Positions 1 through 8,267 of a stretch of DNA of 64,000 bases are shown here, piece after piece. Where the stretch lies: contig JALHQH010000015.1 of the NCBI GenBank assembly GCA_022842065.1, positions 62,001-126,000 on the forward strand, given 5' to 3'. How positions within the stretch are numbered: position 1 is the first letter of the stretch; each line of letters opens with the position of its first letter. This DNA comes from Caldilineaceae bacterium (GTDB lineage Bacteria > Chloroflexota > Anaerolineae > Caldilineales > Caldilineaceae). The notes beneath the pieces were generated by a model that worked only from the letters and a program-made list of their open reading frames with translations, did no database searches and was not told the origin of the DNA. A program made the translations under genes and the position numbers.

Positions 1-2
1 AG

Positions 3-482
3 ACCGGCATGGGCGGGCTCGCTTTTTATGCCAAAGAATCTAAGTTCAACTGGGCGATGACCCATCTGCCCAAAGGGCCTGCCCGTCGCGCCACGCTGGG
101 CACCACCGACGGGTGGGCGATCTATAAAGGATCGCCAGCCCCCGATGCCGCCTGGGAGTTGATGCAGTTTCTCGTCAGCGATGACCTGCAAAATCTGATG
201 ACCGCGACCTGGGGTGGGATTCCCAACCGGATTTCCCTCTTCCCGAACTGGAAGGCAACCGTGATCAGCAACTTCCCGGTGACCGAAAATGCCAACCTGG
301 ACACGGTGTTGGAGGCGCTGCAAGAGGGCTATCCGATGTTGACCGAGGAATTCAAGAAGCAGGCTGAATCGCAAGTCCTGATCGACGCCGCCCTACAACA
401 GGTTTTCCAAGTGGGCGATACCCCTGTCTCAATTTTTCAAGAGGTCGCCCAACAGGTGACGGCCTTGAATCGCGAAGCATAA
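3..482 (+). CDS. ABC sugar transporter substrate-binding protein, C-terminal part
   Basis: The frame is open from the first bases of the window, so this is the C-terminal 159 residues of a longer gene. The stretch GWAIYKGS...PDAAWELMQFLVSDD is the usual C-lobe signature of family 1 extracellular solute-binding proteins, which bind sugars outside the membrane and deliver them to the permease pair. Two MalF/MalG-type permeases follow directly, so the assignment to a carbohydrate importer is firm. The sugar cannot be told. No ATPase subunit is visible; in such systems a shared MsmX/UgpC-like ATPase is often encoded elsewhere. The N-terminus and signal peptide lie upstream of the window. Confidence 0.85.
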   Translation, partial: TGMGGLAFYAKESKFNWAMTHLPKGPARRATLGTTDGWAIYKGSPAPDAAWELMQFLVSDDLQNLMTATWGGIPNRISLFPNWKATVISNFPVTENANLDTVLEALQEGYPMLTEEFKKQAESQVLIDAALQQVFQVGDTPVSIFQEVAQQVTALNREA

Positions 483-497
483 GTTTTGACAAGGGAC

Positions 498-572
498 GAC
501 GGACGCCCACCACCCGACAACCTATGGCTTCGGCAGGCTCAGCCGACGGTTGTCGGGTGGTGGGCGTCCGTC
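498..572. repeat. Long perfect palindrome with GGCTTCGGCAGGCTCAGCC loop
   Basis: Two perfectly complementary 25-bp arms (498-522 and 548-572) enclose a 25-nt loop that itself holds GGCTTCGGCAGGCTCAGCC (526-544). The same loop motif sits inside another palindrome at 26656-26718. It lies between the binding-protein and permease genes, so it could act as an mRNA-stabilising hairpin or attenuator that sets binding-protein excess over permease. No T-tract follows, so it is not a classical terminator. Confidence 0.8.
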
Positions 573-590
573 ATCAAAAAAACAACCACT

Positions 591-1538
591 ATGATGAAAC
601 AAACGTTACCTGCGCTGCCACAAAGTCGCCCCATCACGCGGCGTTGGCGGCTTTCACAAAGGACACAGGAAGAGATCGCCGGCTATCTCTTTATCATGCC
701 CTGGCTGATTGGCTTTCTGATCTTCACCGCCGGCACGATGATCTTCTCTTTTGGCCTGACCTTTTATAAGGCCGACTTGCTGACTGAAGCCAAGTTTATT
801 GGCTTTGGCAATGTGATCAAGTTAGCCAAAGACCCGCTCTTCTACAAAAGCCTCTGGGTCACCAGTTACTACACCTTCTTTACGGTGCCGCTGAGTATCA
901 GCTTGGGCTTAGCCATTGCCATCGGGCTGAACCAAAAGTTGCCGATCCGTTCGCTCTGGCGCGCCTTTTATTATATGCCGTCGCTGGTCTCGGGGCTGGC
1001 GGTCGCTATTTTGTGGACCTGGGTCTTTAACCCCGACATTGGGTTGCTCAATCAAAGCCTGAAACTGATCGGGATTGAAGGGCCACGTTGGCTTTTTTCG
1101 GAAAGCTGGGCGATGCCCGCCTTTGTGATCATGGGGCTTTGGAGCAGTGGGTCGAATATGCTCCTCTATCTCGGCGGCCTGCAAAGCATCCCCACCCCCC
1201 TTTATGAAGCCGCCAAGATCGACGGGGCCAACGGTTGGCAGCGCTTCTGGAAGATCACCTTGCCGCTGCTCTCGCCGACGATCTTTTTTAGCCTGATCAC
1301 CGCGATCATCGGTTCCTTTCAGGTCTTTACCCAGGCATTGGTGATGACCGAAGGTGGGCCCAATTTTGCCACGTTGACCATGGTGCTCTATCTCTATCGC
1401 ACCGGCTTTCAGCAGTTGAATTTTGGCTATGCCTCGACCTTGGCCTGGGCGTTGACGGTGATTATTTTGGCCTTTACCCTCTTAACCCTGCGCAGTTCGG
1501 CCCTGTGGGTCTACTATGAAGGGGAACTGAAAAGATAA
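591..1538 (+). CDS. Carbohydrate ABC transporter permease (MalF type)
   Basis: Inner-membrane permease subunit of the sugar importer, 315 residues from the ATG at 591. An upstream TTG in the same frame at 486 would add 35 residues encoded by the palindrome at 498-572, which is unlikely to be real protein. The binding-protein-dependent transport EAA loop is clear at about residues 206-226 (EAAKIDGANGWQRFWKITLP). Several hydrophobic helices are seen, the first starting near residue 30 (GYLFIMPWLIGFLIF). The gene is 3 bases upstream of the MalG-type permease gene, so the two are co-transcribed and probably form the heterodimeric channel. No strong ribosome-binding site is visible. Confidence 0.9.
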   Translation: MMKQTLPALPQSRPITRRWRLSQRTQEEIAGYLFIMPWLIGFLIFTAGTMIFSFGLTFYKADLLTEAKFIGFGNVIKLAKDPLFYKSLWVTSYYTFFTVPLSISLGLAIAIGLNQKLPIRSLWRAFYYMPSLVSGLAVAILWTWVFNPDIGLLNQSLKLIGIEGPRWLFSESWAMPAFVIMGLWSSGSNMLLYLGGLQSIPTPLYEAAKIDGANGWQRFWKITLPLLSPTIFFSLITAIIGSFQVFTQALVMTEGGPNFATLTMVLYLYRTGFQQLNFGYASTLAWALTVIILAFTLLTLRSSALWVYYEGELKR

Positions 1539-1541
1539 ACG

Positions 1542-2444
1542 ATGGCAACTGGTGACATGGCTTCTTTAACTAGTAAACCCCCTCTGCAACCAACGGCGCA
1601 CGCTCGCCGACCAAGTCCGCGCCGTTGGTTGCAGACATCGTTCACGCTGATCCTGGTGGCGCTTGGCTCGGTGATCTTTGTGATTCCCTTTTTCTGGATG
1701 ATCTCGACCTCGGTCAAATCGACCGAACTTGTCTATCTATTTCCCCCGGTTTGGATTCCTGCGGAACTGCACTGGGAGAATTATACCGAAGCGTGGCGGC
1801 GCGTGCCCTTTGTAACTTTTTACAGCAACACAGTCGTGATCGTTCTCGCTAACTTGGTTGGGACGCTCCTTTCCAGCTCGCTGGTGGGCTATGGCTTTGC
1901 GCGGCTGCGTTTTCGCGGGCGCGATTTTCTCTTTCTCGTGCTACTCAGCACCATGATGCTGCCCAGCCAGGTGACGCTGATTCCCAATTATTTCATCTTC
2001 AGTCAGCTGGGCTGGGTCAACTCGCTCAAACCGCTGATCATTCCCACCTATTTTGGCAGCGCCTTTAACATCTTTCTGCTGCGCCAATATCTCATGACCA
2101 TCTCGCCCGAATTGGATGATGCCGCCAAGATCGATGGCTGCAACTTTTTCGCCATCTACTGGCGGATTCTGCTGCCGCTGGCTGCGCCGGTGCTTGGCGT
2201 TGTCGCCATCTTCCAGTTTACCTATGATTGGAACGATTTTTTTAACCCGCTCATTTATGTGAACAGCCCCAAATTCTTTCCCGTCGCCCTCGGCCTGCGT
2301 ATGTTACAAGGCACCCTGGTCAATGTGCCCGTGCAGCAAGTGATGGCAATGACGCTCGTCTCGATTATCCCCGTGCTGCTCGTCTTTCTGGTTGCCCAGC
2401 GTGCCTTTATCCAGGGGATCGTGATTTCAGGTGTTAAGGGATAG
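1542..2444 (+). CDS. Carbohydrate ABC transporter permease (MalG type)
   Basis: Second membrane subunit of the sugar importer, 300 residues. The EAA-type cytoplasmic loop is at about residues 192-212 (DDAAKIDGCNFFAIYWRILLP), and a MalG-like C-terminus ends in QRAFIQGIVISGVKG. The first ~30 residues are polar and basic before the first helix (FTLILVALGSVIFVIPFFW). It starts 3 bases after the MalF-type gene and is followed after about 33 bases by a cyclophilin gene. Family and role are secure; the substrate is unknown. Confidence 0.92.
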   Translation: MATGDMASLTSKPPLQPTAHARRPSPRRWLQTSFTLILVALGSVIFVIPFFWMISTSVKSTELVYLFPPVWIPAELHWENYTEAWRRVPFVTFYSNTVVIVLANLVGTLLSSSLVGYGFARLRFRGRDFLFLVLLSTMMLPSQVTLIPNYFIFSQLGWVNSLKPLIIPTYFGSAFNIFLLRQYLMTISPELDDAAKIDGCNFFAIYWRILLPLAAPVLGVVAIFQFTYDWNDFFNPLIYVNSPKFFPVALGLRMLQGTLVNVPVQQVMAMTLVSIIPVLLVFLVAQRAFIQGIVISGVKG

Positions 2445-2477
2445 GGCCGTCAATTGAAAATAGCTACAGGAGCCAGA

Positions 2478-2999
2478 ATGACCATTCCGATCCTCATCGC
2501 CACTCAACTTGGCGATATCTACGCCGAGCTCTATCCCGAACAGGCCCCGATCACGGTGGCCAATTTCCTGCGCTATGTCGATGCCGGCTACTATCAGGAT
2601 GGCAAGTTCTGGCGCACCTGTACGCTCGACCCGGACAACCAGCCGAATAATGCGATCAAGATCGAAGTGATTCAGGCAACGGTGCGGGCCGACCAGGAGC
2701 AAGCCAAATTCGATCCGATCGCGCTGGAACGCACGACTGTGACCGGGTTGCGCCATGGTGATGGTGCCCTTTCGATGGGCCGTTTTGCGCCCGATTCGGC
2801 CCAAGGTGACTTCTTCATCTGCATCAACGATCAGCCATCGCTCGATTTTGGTGGCCTGCGCAATCCTGATGGCCAAGGTTTTGCCGCGTTTGGTCAGGTT
2901 ACCGCCGGCATGGAGGTCGTGCGCGCAATTAACCGCGCACCGCTGGTTGACCAAACGTTGACACCGCCGCTCGTGATCTATCGTATTTCACGTCAGTGA
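2478..2999 (+). CDS. Cyclophilin-type peptidyl-prolyl cis-trans isomerase
   Basis: 173 residues from the ATG at 2478, chosen over an upstream TTG (2454) because AGGAG (2468-2472) is well spaced from it. The cyclophilin fold is shown by GDIYAELYPEQAPITVANFLRYVDAG near the N-terminus, the MG(R)FAP...GDFFICI segment and the closing FAAFGQVTAGMEVVRAI. The usual FHR catalytic segment reads FWRTC here, as in many divergent bacterial cyclophilins, so activity may be altered. No signal peptide is seen, so it acts in the cytoplasm. Its place inside a sugar-uptake gene set is unusual but recurs in related genomes as far as I know; it may simply be carried along. Confidence 0.88.
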   Translation: MTIPILIATQLGDIYAELYPEQAPITVANFLRYVDAGYYQDGKFWRTCTLDPDNQPNNAIKIEVIQATVRADQEQAKFDPIALERTTVTGLRHGDGALSMGRFAPDSAQGDFFICINDQPSLDFGGLRNPDGQGFAAFGQVTAGMEVVRAINRAPLVDQTLTPPLVIYRISRQ

Positions 3000-3050
3000 A
3001 CGTGGATTGACGCTTTTGGGATGTGTCCCCCAAAATGGGTGAGTCGTACC

Positions 3051-3097
3051 ACGTCCCCGGCACAGGCGAAAAATTGGTTCGTCTGTGCCGGGGACGT
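3051..3097. repeat. 20-bp-arm hairpin between genes
   Basis: Arms 3051-3070 and 3078-3097 pair with one mismatch around a 7-nt loop. It lies downstream of the cyclophilin stop codon. It lacks a downstream T-tract, so it looks more like one of the window's dispersed palindromes than a standard terminator, though it could still stop or stabilise transcripts. Confidence 0.6.
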
Positions 3098-3211
3098 TTA
3101 CCCCAGCATTGGGCCGCACCTCGCTTTTCGACCTGTTGCATTTTCCTCTGCTCCCTGGTAAGCTACCCCTTACCAAACTCATTACCCCACGCCATCTAAA
3201 AAGGAACGACC

Positions 3212-4066
3212 ATGTATCTTGGTTTTAGCACCTGGGCCATGCCCGATCTGGCCATCGACCCTGTCATCGCGCACCTGGCCCAGTTGGGCTTTGACGCGAT
3301 TGAGATCTGCGTATTGCCCCGCTTTTCCACCGCGCTGGCCCACCTGGACCAGGCCGAGCGCAACCGGATTGCTCAACTGCTGCGCGATCATAACCTGAAA
3401 CTCTCGTCCGTCTCTTCCTACATCGGCATGATGGATGGTGATGCGGCGCAATTTGCCGAAAATCGCGACTATCTCCAGCGCACCGTCGATCTGGCCGCCG
3501 AGTGGCGCGATCTCTGGATCCCTACGGGGCAACCGCCGGTAGTCGTCAGCGGCCTGGGCGGCACCCCGGGCGACATTGCCACGCGAGAAAGCCAACTGGT
3601 CGACCGCCTGAATGAAGTGGGCGAATACGCGGCGGCGCAAGGGGTCACCCTCGCCTTTGAACACCATGTCGGCAATGCCTACGAAACGCCGGATCAGACC
3701 GTGGCGTTGATGCAGCAAGTTTCCTCACCCGCGGTCAGAGTTAACTTTGACATTAGCCACTTCAATGTCATGGGCTTCTCGATTGAGGAATCGGTGGACA
3801 AACTTATCCCTTACGCCGCCCATACTCACGTCAAAGATGAACTGGGCCGCGCCCCCACGCACCAATATCTCATCCCCGGCGAAGGCGAATTTGACTATGC
3901 GCGCTACCTCAAGGCGATGCAGGCGCGTGGTTATCAGGGCGCCATCTCCACCGAGATCAGCATGATGGTGCAGCGCCGCCCTGCTTACGATGCCCTCGCC
4001 ACCGCCACCCGTTCTTATGAAGTACTCAGCCAGGCCTTTGCCGCCGCCGGGATCGCACGTGGTTGA
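3212..4066 (+). CDS. Sugar phosphate isomerase/epimerase family (TIM barrel)
   Basis: 284 residues, preceded by AAGGAA about 8 bases before the ATG. It belongs to the xylose-isomerase-like / AP-endonuclease-2 TIM-barrel family: metal and catalytic positions are seen in LAFEHH (Glu/His), NFDISHFN (Asp/His), HTHVKDELG (His) and GAISTEISM (Glu). Such enzymes isomerise or epimerise sugars, inositol derivatives or 3-keto sugars. The presence next to a sugar importer and a MocA dehydrogenase fits an oxidise-then-isomerise catabolic route. Exact substrate unknown. Confidence 0.88.
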   Translation: MYLGFSTWAMPDLAIDPVIAHLAQLGFDAIEICVLPRFSTALAHLDQAERNRIAQLLRDHNLKLSSVSSYIGMMDGDAAQFAENRDYLQRTVDLAAEWRDLWIPTGQPPVVVSGLGGTPGDIATRESQLVDRLNEVGEYAAAQGVTLAFEHHVGNAYETPDQTVALMQQVSSPAVRVNFDISHFNVMGFSIEESVDKLIPYAAHTHVKDELGRAPTHQYLIPGEGEFDYARYLKAMQARGYQGAISTEISMMVQRRPAYDALATATRSYEVLSQAFAAAGIARG

Positions 4067-4078
4067 TGTTTGATGCTC

Positions 4079-4140
4079 TTTTGCCATAGATAAACACAGA
4101 TGATTTATCCGTGTTCATCTGCGTTTATCTGCGGCAAAAA
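4079..4140. repeat. Dispersed palindromic repeat (GATAAACACAGAT type)
   Basis: An imperfect inverted repeat: the left arm begins TTTTGCCATAGATAAACACA and the right arm ends ATCTGCGGCAAAA. Short repeats of the form CGCAGATAAACACGGAT are common unexplained intergenic repeats in several phyla. It fills most of the gap before the hydrolase gene. Confidence 0.6.
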
Positions 4141-4180
4141 CTACAACTGCCCCAACCCATGCTCAAATTAGGAGTTACCA

Positions 4181-4987
4181 ATGCCCTTTGTGGCGGTACG
4201 CGATCTCAATCTCTACTACGAAATGGCCGGGACAGGCCCGCGGTTGCTCTACATTAACGGTACCGGTGGTGATCTGCGCCGCAAGCCGAATGTCTTTGAC
4301 TCGCCGCTCGTTGATCAGTTCACCATCCTGAGCTATGACCAGCGCGGCTTAGGGCAGACCGATCGGCCAACGACGCCCTACACGATGACCGATTACGCCG
4401 AAGATGCCAATGCCCTGCTCGACGCACTGGGCTGGGAGCGGTGCGCGGTGATGGGGGTCTCCTTTGGCGGGATGGTGGCCCAGGAGTTTGCCGTGTGCTA
4501 TCCTGAACGGATCGAACGGCTGATCCTCGCCTGTACGAGTAGCGGCGGGGCCGGTGGCGCATCTTATCCCTTGCACGAACTGCTTGATCTGCCGCTGCTG
4601 GAAAAGACAATGCACATGATGGCAATCGGTGACACGCGCCAGGATCGTGCTTGGCAAGCGGCGAATCCACCAATGGTCCAAGCCCTGGTTGACTTTGCGC
4701 TCGCCGCGGCCGCCGTGGGGGCCGATGAACCAGGCCGCGAGGTAGGGGCGCGCCTCCAGATTTTGGCGCGCAAAGATCATGACACCTATGCTCGGCTGCC
4801 GATGCTGAAAATGCCCGTCTTCATCTGTGGCGGGCGCTATGATGGCATTGCTTCGCCGACCAATCAACAAGCGTTACAACAGCAGATCCCCCATGCGCAG
4901 CTTGAATTGTTTGACGGTGGTCACGGCTTTCTCCCACAAGACCCTACTGCTTATCAGCGCATTATCGAATTTCTGTGTGCGAAATGA
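4181..4987 (+). CDS. Alpha/beta-fold hydrolase
   Basis: 268 residues with AGGAG (4169-4173) before the ATG. The catalytic triad can be read directly: nucleophile Ser94 in GVSFGGM, acid Asp221 in CGGRYDGIAS, and His248 in DGGHGF. The oxyanion segment NGTGGD lies near residue 26-31, and SYDQRGLGQTDRP is typical of the 3-oxoadipate enol-lactonase / epoxide-hydrolase-like branch. It probably hydrolyses a small ester or lactone; a sugar lactone would suit the neighbouring dehydrogenases, but that is a guess. Cytoplasmic, no signal peptide. Confidence 0.88.
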   Translation: MPFVAVRDLNLYYEMAGTGPRLLYINGTGGDLRRKPNVFDSPLVDQFTILSYDQRGLGQTDRPTTPYTMTDYAEDANALLDALGWERCAVMGVSFGGMVAQEFAVCYPERIERLILACTSSGGAGGASYPLHELLDLPLLEKTMHMMAIGDTRQDRAWQAANPPMVQALVDFALAAAAVGADEPGREVGARLQILARKDHDTYARLPMLKMPVFICGGRYDGIASPTNQQALQQQIPHAQLELFDGGHGFLPQDPTAYQRIIEFLCAK

Positions 4988-5082
4988 ACTACATAGGAGC
5001 ACGACGGTTGCAAACCGGGTGCTACTCAAACAAAGCCTGCCTCCGCGGGCTGTTTGTTCGTTTGTTTAGCTTGCCGCTCACC

Positions 5083-5130
5083 AATGCGTCACGCATCACG
5101 TTTTACGCATCACGCATCACGTTTCACGAA
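5083..5130. repeat. ACGCATCACG / TTTCACG repeat cluster
   Basis: Degenerate back-to-back copies of CGCATCACGTTTTACG and TTTCACG-like units. The same family is seen, in either orientation, at 13571-13622, 50430-50465 and 60375-60512, always between genes. Confidence 0.7.
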
Positions 5131-5149
5131 TCAAGAAGGAACCCTTATC

Positions 5150-6349
5150 ATGACTCTCTCTCTCGCCCTCATCGGCTGCGGCGGCATGGGCCGGCGCCAC
5201 ATTGGTGGTATGCGCCAATTGCACCGCATCGGCAAAATGCCCTTTGAACTGACCGCCGTCTGTGATCTCTATGAAAGCAGCGCCCAAGGTGCGGCTGATC
5301 TGGCTGCCGAAGCACTCGGCAAACGACCCGCAGTCTGCACCGATCTCAGCCAGTTGAGCGATGTCGATGCCGTGATCCTGACAACATCACCCGAAACGCA
5401 CGCGGCGCTGGGCATTGGCGCGATGGAACTGGGCATGCATGTCATGACCGAAAAGCCGATGACTCTTACCGTTGCCCAGGGCCGCGCGCTGATCGCCGCT
5501 GCACAACGCACCAACCGCAAGCTCGCCGTCGCCGAAAATTATCGCTGGGATCCGATCAACCGCCTCGCCAAGGCCCTCATTGACAGCGGCGCCATTGGCA
5601 ACCCCTATCTCTCGATCCAGTCGAGCTCTGGTGGCGGCGAAACCGTGGCAATTACCCCGTGGCGTCACCTGCGCGCCAAGGGGGGTATCATCGTCGACAT
5701 GGGCATCCACTATGCCGATCTACAGGAATTTTACTTGGGGCCAATTGCCCAAGTCGTCGGCATGAACGCGCTGATCGACCGCGAACGCGTCGACGCGCAG
5801 GGCCAAAAGCACCCCTCCGACTCGGAAGATCTCATGGCCGGGGTAGCACGTTTTGAACGGGGCGCGCTCCTGCACTATCTGATGGACCGCGCTGGCCGTG
5901 GTGAAGGTCACTTTGTGCGCACGATCCACGGCACCGGCGGCAGCCTCGCCATCCCCCATGATCGTACCGGCAAGCCACTCCACCTGGTGCAGCGCCACAA
6001 TCTCAAGGATGAAGTGATTCCCGAAAGTGAATTGCTGGCCCTCGTCCCTGATTTTGCCGTGAACGAGCTGACCGCCGCGCTCTTTGGTGGCGAACGGCAG
6101 AGTTCTTACCAGATGGCCTTTACCGACATCGACACCAGTTTGCTGGGGATCGAACAGGTTGACTTTATCGAAGCGATTGTGAAGGACCGCGAGCCGGAAG
6201 TGACCGGTGAGATCGGCCTGCGCGCCTTAGCGCTGATCATGGGTTTCCTGGAGACAGAGTTGTTGGGGCGGATTGCGACGATGGCGGAGTTAACCACTTC
6301 GGAGACGTTGCCTTATGAAGCGTTGGTGAATCAGGCTATCGGTGCCTGA
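5150..6349 (+). CDS. Gfo/Idh/MocA family oxidoreductase
   Basis: 399 residues from the ATG at 5150, which has AAGGA (5136-5140) ahead of it; a longer frame from 5054 translates the intergenic repeat cluster and is rejected. N-terminal Rossmann motif GCGGMG at residues 9-14 binds NAD(P), and the family EKP motif (catalytic Lys102) is at 101-103. Family members oxidise or reduce sugars, inositols or their derivatives. The C-terminal half has the expected alpha/beta substrate domain with GGIIVDMGIHYADLQEF. It probably works with the sugar isomerase-like and hydroxyacid dehydrogenase genes beside it. Confidence 0.92.
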   Translation: MTLSLALIGCGGMGRRHIGGMRQLHRIGKMPFELTAVCDLYESSAQGAADLAAEALGKRPAVCTDLSQLSDVDAVILTTSPETHAALGIGAMELGMHVMTEKPMTLTVAQGRALIAAAQRTNRKLAVAENYRWDPINRLAKALIDSGAIGNPYLSIQSSSGGGETVAITPWRHLRAKGGIIVDMGIHYADLQEFYLGPIAQVVGMNALIDRERVDAQGQKHPSDSEDLMAGVARFERGALLHYLMDRAGRGEGHFVRTIHGTGGSLAIPHDRTGKPLHLVQRHNLKDEVIPESELLALVPDFAVNELTAALFGGERQSSYQMAFTDIDTSLLGIEQVDFIEAIVKDREPEVTGEIGLRALALIMGFLETELLGRIATMAELTTSETLPYEALVNQAIGA

Positions 6350-6355
6350 ATCAAA

Positions 6356-6654
6356 GCCTCGTGTTAACATCCAAGCTACCCATCACTGCGATTAAGGTAA
6401 GCGACCTCACCCCTGCACCCAGTGGGTACCCGCCTTTGGGAACCGCTCCAAGTTGGAGAGGGGAGCAATTCTCCCCTCTCCGGCGCGGAGAGGGGGTCAG
6501 GGGGTGAGGTAGATCGGCCCCTCCTTACCTTAATGGCAGTGTCCCTAGCCATCCCCTGCTAAGGGCGGGGACAGTTGACCCTGAAACAGTTCCTCCCCTT
6601 GCCAGGGGGAGGTTAGGAGGGGGTTAGTCGTTACGCCTCGTGTAAACATCCAAG
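6356..6654. repeat. ~280-bp repeat-rich insertion bounded by 20-bp direct repeats
   Basis: GCCTCGTGTtAACATCCAAG at 6356-6375 is repeated as GCCTCGTGTaAACATCCAAG at 6635-6654 (one mismatch). The material between holds GC-rich inverted repeats, including AGGGGAG...CTCCCCT and the CCCTTGCCAGGGGGAGG...AGGAGGGGG unit that resembles the repeat at 23087-23179. This looks like a small insertion that duplicated about 20 bp or a recombination product. The 383-base gap between genes holds no other gene. Confidence 0.55.
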
Positions 6655-6732
6655 TCGGGGAAGGTGGCAAGGCCAAAACTTATCAGGTGCGCCAAGTGTT
6701 GGCCGCAATTGATAAGTTGGAAGGACTGACAA

Positions 6733-7050
6733 ATGGTTAACCACGAGCACTATACTTACCGCGTAATCTGGTCGGCAGAAGATGGCGAATTTGTGGGATT
6801 ATGCACCGAATTCCCCAGCCTTTCTTGGCTCGACAACACAATCCAAGGTGCGTTAAACGGCATTGTGGATCTCGTCAAAACTGTAATCGCCGATATGGCT
6901 ACGACTGGTGAGACAATGCCTGAACCGCTTAGCCATAAGCGCTATAGTGGCAAGTTTCAGGTTCGTATTCCACCAGAGCAACTGGCTATACAGGCGGCTG
7001 AAGAAAAAGTTAGCCTAAATCGGTATATCAGTGCGAAGCTGGCCGGTTAG
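6733..7050 (+). CDS. HicB-like antitoxin family protein
   Basis: 105 residues. The N-terminal half (YRVIWSAEDGEFVGLCTEFPSLSW) is the partial RNase-H-like HicB fold and the C-terminal part (GKFQVRIPPEQLAIQAAEEKVSLNRYISAKL) is a ribbon-helix-helix type DNA-binding segment. HicB proteins neutralise the HicA mRNA interferase and repress their own operon. No hicA is found on either side. Immediately upstream is an open stretch ending GGT TAA that overlaps the ATG by 8 bases and encodes about 27 residues (ending KLEGLTNG); it may be the remnant of a former partner gene interrupted by the repeat insertion at 6356-6654. It could also be a stand-alone HicB-like regulator. Confidence 0.8.
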   Translation: MVNHEHYTYRVIWSAEDGEFVGLCTEFPSLSWLDNTIQGALNGIVDLVKTVIADMATTGETMPEPLSHKRYSGKFQVRIPPEQLAIQAAEEKVSLNRYISAKLAG

Positions 7051-7086
7051 CAATCCAATACAACCAGACGTAGAAAGTAACCATTG

Positions 7087-8157
7087 ATGACCGCAAGTAC
7101 CCGTCCCAAAATTCTCTTCGCCTTTAGCCAACAAGTCTGGGATGGCTTTGTCGATCCCGTCGAGCTGGCGCGTCTCGAAACCTTTGCCGACTGGCAGTGG
7201 GTGCCCTGCGAAGGGGGCGGGCGCACCTACTTCCGCGCCCACGATGACCAGGCAACCAGTGAAGCACTACGCAACCAGATCGGCGACGCTGACGCACTCA
7301 TCGTCTGCCACGGTGCTCCTTATATCGACGCCGCCATTCTCGACGTCGCGCCCAAGCTGCGTTTCATCGGTGAACTGGAAGGCGACCGCTTCGCTGGGCG
7401 CATCGATCTGGAGGCCGCCTGGGCGCGCGGTATCCGCACCGTCGATGTGACCAACGGCTCTTCCTACCCGGTTTCCGAATGGGCGCTGGGCTTGATTCTC
7501 GTCTCCATGCGCAATGGCGGCGCGCACTTCCGCCGCATCATTGCCGGCGACACCGCGCGCGATCCCAATCTGCGTGCGCAGATGCCGGGACGGCTAATGG
7601 GCAAGCGGGTCGGCTTTATCGGCTGTGGCCACATGGGGCGGCTGCTGCTCAAATTGCTGCGCCCCTTTAACGTCGAAGCGTGGGTCTATGACCCTTATCT
7701 GCCGCGCGAAATGGCCGAGGCGCTGGGCTTTATCCAGAGTTCGCTTGACAATGTGCTCTCCCAGTGTGATGTCGTCGTCTGTTTGGTGCCGTTGACGCCG
7801 GGGACCAAAGGCATGATCGGCCAGCGTGAGTTAGCGCTGATCCCGTCCGGTGCTGTCTTTGTTAACGTCTCACGCGGCGCGGTGGTCGATTCGGCGGCGC
7901 TGATTGCGCGGCTCAAACGGGGCGATATCATCGCCGGGCTTGATGTCTTTGATCCCGAACCCTTCCCCGCCGACAGTGAGATTATCCGCCTGCCGAATGT
8001 CTTTCTCAGCCCCCATGTCGGCGCGCATACCGGTGATCCCTATCGACCGTTTTTGGCGCTGATGGTCGATGAGGTAGACCGCTTCTGCCAGGGGCACGAA
8101 ACCCATTTTGACCTGACGCCGCGCTCGCTGGCGAACCGGACGGGGCAGACGCTGTAA
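7087..8157 (+). CDS. D-isomer-specific 2-hydroxyacid dehydrogenase
   Basis: 356 residues from the ATG at 7087 (a TTG lies one codon upstream). The NAD-binding motif GCGHMG is at 179-184. The catalytic set is visible: Arg263 in NVSRGAVVD, Glu291 in DPEP, His310 in SPHVGAHT. Members reduce 2-keto acids (glyoxylate, hydroxypyruvate, phosphoglycerate) using NAD(P)H. The 2-domain layout is normal. In this setting it may act on a sugar-acid or hydroxypyruvate product of the neighbouring enzymes; substrate not determinable from sequence. Confidence 0.9.
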   Translation: MTASTRPKILFAFSQQVWDGFVDPVELARLETFADWQWVPCEGGGRTYFRAHDDQATSEALRNQIGDADALIVCHGAPYIDAAILDVAPKLRFIGELEGDRFAGRIDLEAAWARGIRTVDVTNGSSYPVSEWALGLILVSMRNGGAHFRRIIAGDTARDPNLRAQMPGRLMGKRVGFIGCGHMGRLLLKLLRPFNVEAWVYDPYLPREMAEALGFIQSSLDNVLSQCDVVVCLVPLTPGTKGMIGQRELALIPSGAVFVNVSRGAVVDSAALIARLKRGDIIAGLDVFDPEPFPADSEIIRLPNVFLSPHVGAHTGDPYRPFLALMVDEVDRFCQGHETHFDLTPRSLANRTGQTL

Positions 8158-8171
8158 TTATCTATCTAGCC

Positions 8172-8201
8172 CAGTGCGGCTAGGCACATTAAGCCGCACT
8201 A
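8172..8201 (+). terminator. Hairpin after the hydroxyacid dehydrogenase gene
   Basis: AGTGCGGCT (8173-8181) pairs perfectly with AGCCGCACT (8192-8200) over a 10-nt loop, 15 bases after the stop codon. No T-run follows, so terminator activity is uncertain. Confidence 0.4.
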
Positions 8202-8267
8202 GCTGCGGATCGCAAATTATTCCCAACTAACCGCCAGGGTAGCACCTGGTAGACAAAGGCTAAACCC

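Noticed and set aside
486..590. N-terminal extension of the MalF-type permease from a TTG
   Set aside because: Translates the palindrome at 498-572 and is not permease-like; the ATG at 591 gives the normal family length.
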